Below, one piece after another: positions 63,997-64,000 of a stretch of 64,000 bases of DNA; the stretch's first letter is position 1, and each line of letters opens with the position of its first letter. The stretch is from Kitasatospora sp. MAA4. GTDB taxonomy: Bacteria > Actinomycetota > Actinomycetes > Streptomycetales > Streptomycetaceae. Made by a program: the position numbers and the translations under genes. Location of the stretch: NCBI RefSeq assembly GCF_029893355.1, contig NZ_JARZAI010000014.1, positions 62,001-126,000 on the forward strand, read 5' to 3'. A model generated the notes under the pieces. That model was not told where the DNA came from, ran no database searches, and saw only the letters and a list, made by a program, of their open reading frames with translations.

Positions 63997-64000
63997 GACC

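Larger units (their letters stand above)
53584..64000 (+). mobile_element. Integrated element, probable prophage (left part only)
   Basis: Begins directly after tRNA-Ala with a terminator and tyrosine integrase, then a leftward regulator pair, divergent excisionase-like gene and an almost gap-free rightward set of small genes: methyltransferases, replication-like protein, zinc-finger proteins and an HNH endonuclease of the type that precedes terminase genes in actinophages. None of these belongs to the conserved origin region. No structural, lysis or conjugation gene is inside the window, so an integrative conjugative element of the pSAM2 kind is not excluded. Confidence 0.85.

Overview
This window is the replication-origin region of a high-GC actinomycete chromosome, most likely a member of the Streptomycetaceae (Streptomyces, Kitasatospora or a close relative). 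Evidence: GC-rich third codon positions, many GTG starts, a DnaA of about 709 residues with a very long Pro/Gln-rich linker, Streptomyces-type parS sites, and a gene order that matches what I recall of the S. coelicolor SCO3886-SCO3911 region. The same order is largely recognisable around dnaA of Mycobacterium tuberculosis (Rv3907c-Rv0007). I did not run any search; genus-level assignment is not secure.

Layout. 1-1556 (minus): edge-truncated secreted protein with a PKD-like domain and DTR-type repeats. 1762-4335 (minus): replicative helicase dnaB, interrupted at its P-loop by an intein with all hallmarks of class 3. 4336-4801: a cluster of DnaA boxes. 4802-6130: MATE exporter. 6225-8039 (minus): rpsF-ssb-rpsR-rplI. 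8360-15406: small membrane protein, FemX-like ligase, alanine-racemase-fold protein, GT87-type membrane glycosyltransferase and a class A penicillin-binding protein. 15821-17716: PadR regulator and myo-inositol-phosphate synthase. 17813-31076: MFS protein, CCA-adding enzyme, DUF6049 secreted protein, MurJ flippase, pseudokinase, sigM with its zinc anti-sigma factor, trxB and trxA. 31157-37953 (minus): GNAT, parB, parA, rsmG, jag, yidC, yidD, rnpA, rpmH. 38388-52862 (plus): dnaA, oriC (40518-41457), dnaN, gnd, recF, dciA, gyrB, gyrA, a DUF3566 protein and a cyclopropane-fatty-acid synthase-like methyltransferase. Then tRNA-Ile(GAT), a DLW-39-type microprotein and tRNA-Ala(TGC).

How it works together. 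The core block builds and controls the origin. DnaA acts on about 17 boxes in oriC, followed by a box/GC/trinucleotide layout that looks like a DnaA-trio unwinding element. DnaB and its probable loader DciA, the beta clamp, RecF and gyrase are all encoded nearby. ParA and ParB act on seven perfect parS sites, all on the dnaB side of oriC (17.8-35.1 kb). MurJ, the pseudokinase, the class A PBP, FemX and SigM form a cell-envelope block.

53584-64000 is the left part of an integrated mobile element, probably a prophage, inserted downstream of tRNA-Ala; it runs off the window. It carries a tyrosine integrase, a leftward regulator, a divergent excisionase-like protein and a long chain of overlapping early genes: a C5-cytosine methyltransferase whose middle appears frameshifted and restored, a replication-like protein, zinc-finger proteins, an N4/N6 DNA methyltransferase and an HNH endonuclease. 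A 12-bp palindrome family (CGTTCGCGAACG) sits at the divergent promoters and again inside the start of the integrase gene, suggesting one repressor sets both transcription and integration.
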